Assembly (NCBI GenBank): GCA_023436765.1
Contig: JAEZHX010000094.1
Span: 1 to 6,991 of the forward strand
Length of the DNA: 6,991 nucleotides
Source: Bacillota bacterium
Lineage (GTDB): Bacteria > Bacillota > Clostridia > Lachnospirales > Lachnospiraceae
Direction of reading: 5' to 3'
A model generated the notes under the pieces. That model did no database searches. It was given only the letters and a program-made list of their open reading frames with translations, and was not told where the DNA came from. Of this stretch, positions 5,515 to 6,991 are shown piece by piece (the stretch's first letter is position 1; each line of letters opens with the position of its first letter). The translations under genes were made by a program, and so were the position numbers.

Positions 5515-6636
5515 ATGGTTGAGATCAGAGAAGTGACTTCTAGGAAGGACTTAAGGCTTTTTGCTTCATTTCATGAGAGAATGTACCGGAAGGTGCCTCA
5601 GGCAATACCGGACATGATCTCGGATGAAATAAATAACTTCAATCCAAAGAAGAATCCGGCTTATGAATATTGCAGTTCAAGACAGTTTCTGGCATTTAAG
5701 GATGGAGAGTGCGTCGGAAGAATTGCCGGTATCATCAGTCATGCAGCTAATCAGAAATGGAATACAAGAAGAATCCGTTTCTCGCGGGTGGACTTTATTG
5801 ATGACAAGGAAGTGTCGGCTGCATTATTTAAGGCAGTGGAGGATTGGGGCCTTTCGGAAGGACTGACAGAGATTCATGGACCAATCGGCTTCTGTGACAT
5901 GGATCAGGAGGGGATGCTGATTGATGGCTTTGACCAGGAGGGAATGTTCATTACAATCTATAACCATCCTTATTATGCGGAGCATATGACTGAACTGGGA
6001 TATCTCAAGGATGTGGATTGGCTGGAATATAAGGTAAAGCTTCCCGAGACTGTGAATCCTAAGCTAAATGCCTTATCCGAAGCTGTTTTACGGAAATTTC
6101 ATATTACCCTGGTGGAGCCAAAGAACCGGGAGGAGATCAAGCCCTACATAACAAAGGTTTTGAACCTATTAAATGAATGCTACCAGAATCTATATGGGAC
6201 TGTAGAATTGTCGGATGCCCAGATCGATAAATATTATAACCAGTTTATACTGCTCATCAATCCGGCGTATGTTAAGCTTCTGGAGGATGAGAATAAGAAT
6301 CTAATCGGCTTTGGTCTGGCGATGCCGTCCATGAACAGGGCTGCGAAGAAGAGCAAAGGCAGGCTGTTACCTTTCGGATGGTATCGGATGCTTCGGGCAC
6401 CCCATGCGAAGGCAGAGATTCTCGATCTGTATCTGGTCGGTGTCGTATCAAGAATGCAAAACAAGGGGCTGACGGCAGTATTGCTTCATTCCATGACGGA
6501 AACAGCAAGAGAAAACGGTATAAAATATGCTGAGACAGGACCGGAGCTGGAGCATAATTCCCAGGTTCAGTCTCTATGGAAGCATTACGAAACTGAACAA
6601 CATAAACGCAGACGCTGCTGGATCAAGCAGCTATAA
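5515..6636 (+). CDS. Two-domain GNAT-like N-acyltransferase of unknown substrate
   Basis: The 373-residue protein fits a large uncharacterised GNAT-related family of about 370-390 residues. The N-terminal half has FLAFKDGECVGRIAGIIS (58-75), the acidic VDFIDD segment (92-97), then IHGPIGF (120-126), GMLIDGFD (133-140) and IYNHPYY (148-154), all in the family's usual order. The C-terminal half has GFGLAMPSMN (265-274), KGRLLPFGW (281-289), a GNAT acetyl-CoA-loop-like VVSRMQNKGLTAVLL (310-324) and ELEHNSQVQSLW (344-355), ending in a basic R-R-C-W-I-K. I therefore see two GNAT-like folds, of which the second looks the better acyl-CoA binder. An in-frame ATG at 5497 exists, but GGTGGAGGG at 5500-5508 sits seven bases before the ATG at 5515, which I choose. 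The usual F-S-x-N after GP appears altered to F-C-D-M-D. Substrate and pathway are unknown. Confidence 0.78.
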   Translation: MVEIREVTSRKDLRLFASFHERMYRKVPQAIPDMISDEINNFNPKKNPAYEYCSSRQFLAFKDGECVGRIAGIISHAANQKWNTRRIRFSRVDFIDDKEVSAALFKAVEDWGLSEGLTEIHGPIGFCDMDQEGMLIDGFDQEGMFITIYNHPYYAEHMTELGYLKDVDWLEYKVKLPETVNPKLNALSEAVLRKFHITLVEPKNREEIKPYITKVLNLLNECYQNLYGTVELSDAQIDKYYNQFILLINPAYVKLLEDENKNLIGFGLAMPSMNRAAKKSKGRLLPFGWYRMLRAPHAKAEILDLYLVGVVSRMQNKGLTAVLLHSMTETARENGIKYAETGPELEHNSQVQSLWKHYETEQHKRRRCWIKQL

Positions 6637-6658
6637 CGTTCTGAAAATATAGAGATTG

Positions 6659-6672
6659 CATCCTATCGGATG
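6659..6672 (+). repeat. Short hairpin after the GNAT-like gene
   Basis: CATCC (6659-6663) and GGATG (6668-6672) enclose the four bases TATC. The hairpin ends exactly where the larger one at 6673 begins, so the two would stack end to end in RNA. It is small and could be incidental. Confidence 0.35.
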
Positions 6673-6717
6673 AATGGCGGTTACGCAAAAACAGATGGTT
6701 TTGGCATAGCCGCCATT
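6673..6717 (+). terminator. Probable transcription terminator of the GNAT-like gene
   Basis: AATGGCGGTTA (6673-6683) pairs with TAGCCGCCATT (6707-6717) over 11 bp with one G-U pair. Inside the loop AAAAC and GTTTT can extend the structure. It is GC-rich at the base and 36 bases after the stop. The following TCCTATGTAACTTTTG is only weakly T-rich, so termination may be partial. No gene or other clear feature lies between this and the promoter at 6812. Confidence 0.5.
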
Positions 6718-6811
6718 TCCTATGTAACTTTTGATTGTTGTAGAGAGAACAAGGGAGAGGAAAATGGAATTTCAATGTTAAAAGATGGGATTCCAGGGGG
6801 AGTGGAAATAT

Positions 6812-6840
6812 TAGACAAGTATGGTATATTATTGTATAAT
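6812..6840 (+). promoter_or_regulatory. Sigma-A promoter for the CoA-binding protein
   Basis: TAGACA (6812-6817, five of six) and a perfect TATAAT (6835-6840) are separated by 17 bases. Transcription should start near 6847, leaving a leader of about 26 bases that holds little besides the ribosome binding site AGGAGG at 6861-6866. Confidence 0.72.
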
Positions 6841-6872
6841 TACAGGTAACAAATTTTTATAGGAGGAACATT

Positions 6873-6991
6873 ATGAATAAATTATCCAAGGATTTTCTTA
6901 AGGACAACGAGATACTCTTTGTGGGCTATTCATCGAGGAATAAGGCATACAGCAACAGTATATATCAGGCATTAACGAACCATGGATTTAA
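6873..6991 (+). CDS. CoA-binding domain protein (3' partial)
   Basis: Only the first 39 codons are in the window. After a short polar start the protein reads EILFVGYSSRNKAYSNSIYQ and ALTNHGF. This is the opening of the small CoA_binding_2 (COG1832-like, Rossmann-fold) proteins: a hydrophobic beta strand, G-x-S, a Y-S-N helix start and a second strand after H-G-F. These proteins are usually about 120-140 residues and bind CoA or a similar nucleotide; most have no known reaction. The ATG is six bases after a perfect AGGAGG, and the gene has its own strong promoter. The call rests on the N-terminal motif alone. Confidence 0.7.
   Translation, partial: MNKLSKDFLKDNEILFVGYSSRNKAYSNSIYQALTNHGF

Noticed and set aside
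6764..6849. Short frames of 5 codons (6764) and 24 codons (6775) before the CoA-binding gene
   Set aside because: GGGAGAGG precedes the first, but no promoter lies upstream of them and both are upstream of the predicted transcript start near 6847, so they are unlikely to be translated.

Overview
The window looks like ordinary chromosome of an anaerobic, low-to-middle GC Firmicute, most likely a clostridial (Lachnospiraceae-like) bacterium. The evidence is strong AGGAGG-type ribosome binding sites, sigma-A promoters of the TTGACA/TATAAT type with 17-base spacers, GTG starts, and protein families common in that group. The species assignment is inference. I see no mobile element, tRNA, rRNA, CRISPR array, phage gene or toxin-antitoxin pair. 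No gene-free stretch exceeds 300 bases; the longest are about 235 bases (4249-4481 and 6637-6872).

Left part (1-1696, plus strand). The window opens inside a winged-helix YcaQ/AlkZ-like DNA glycosylase. Its open frame runs back to the window edge, well upstream of the first internal ATG, and contains the QFD motif. A near-consensus promoter follows, driving a 36-residue lysine/alanine-rich basic protein that a length-based caller would miss. Next come a perfect 13-bp inverted repeat and a stand-alone TfoX C-terminal-domain protein.

Middle part (1693-4248, minus strand). A three-gene operon encodes an ABC-2 exporter of the COG4586/COG4587/COG3694 type: ATPase, permease 1, permease 2. The genes are packed with a 5-base gap and a 17-base overlap. 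The operon is convergent with the TfoX-like gene, and the two stop codons share the four bases CTAG. Its predicted 5' leader contains a set of overlapping, partly mutually exclusive hairpins just before a GTG start. This is the most regulatory-looking element in the window.

Right part (4482-6991, plus strand). metF, encoding 5,10-methylenetetrahydrofolate reductase, is transcribed divergently from the exporter from its own strong promoter. It is followed by a large two-domain GNAT-like acyltransferase of unknown substrate, with an 8-bp dyad over its predicted -10, and then by the start of a CoA-binding-domain protein cut by the window edge. Each has its own promoter-like signal, so these look like separate transcription units.

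I do not find convincing evidence for a wholly new system. The items best worth checking are the small basic protein with its TfoX-domain partner, the palindrome between them, and the exporter leader.
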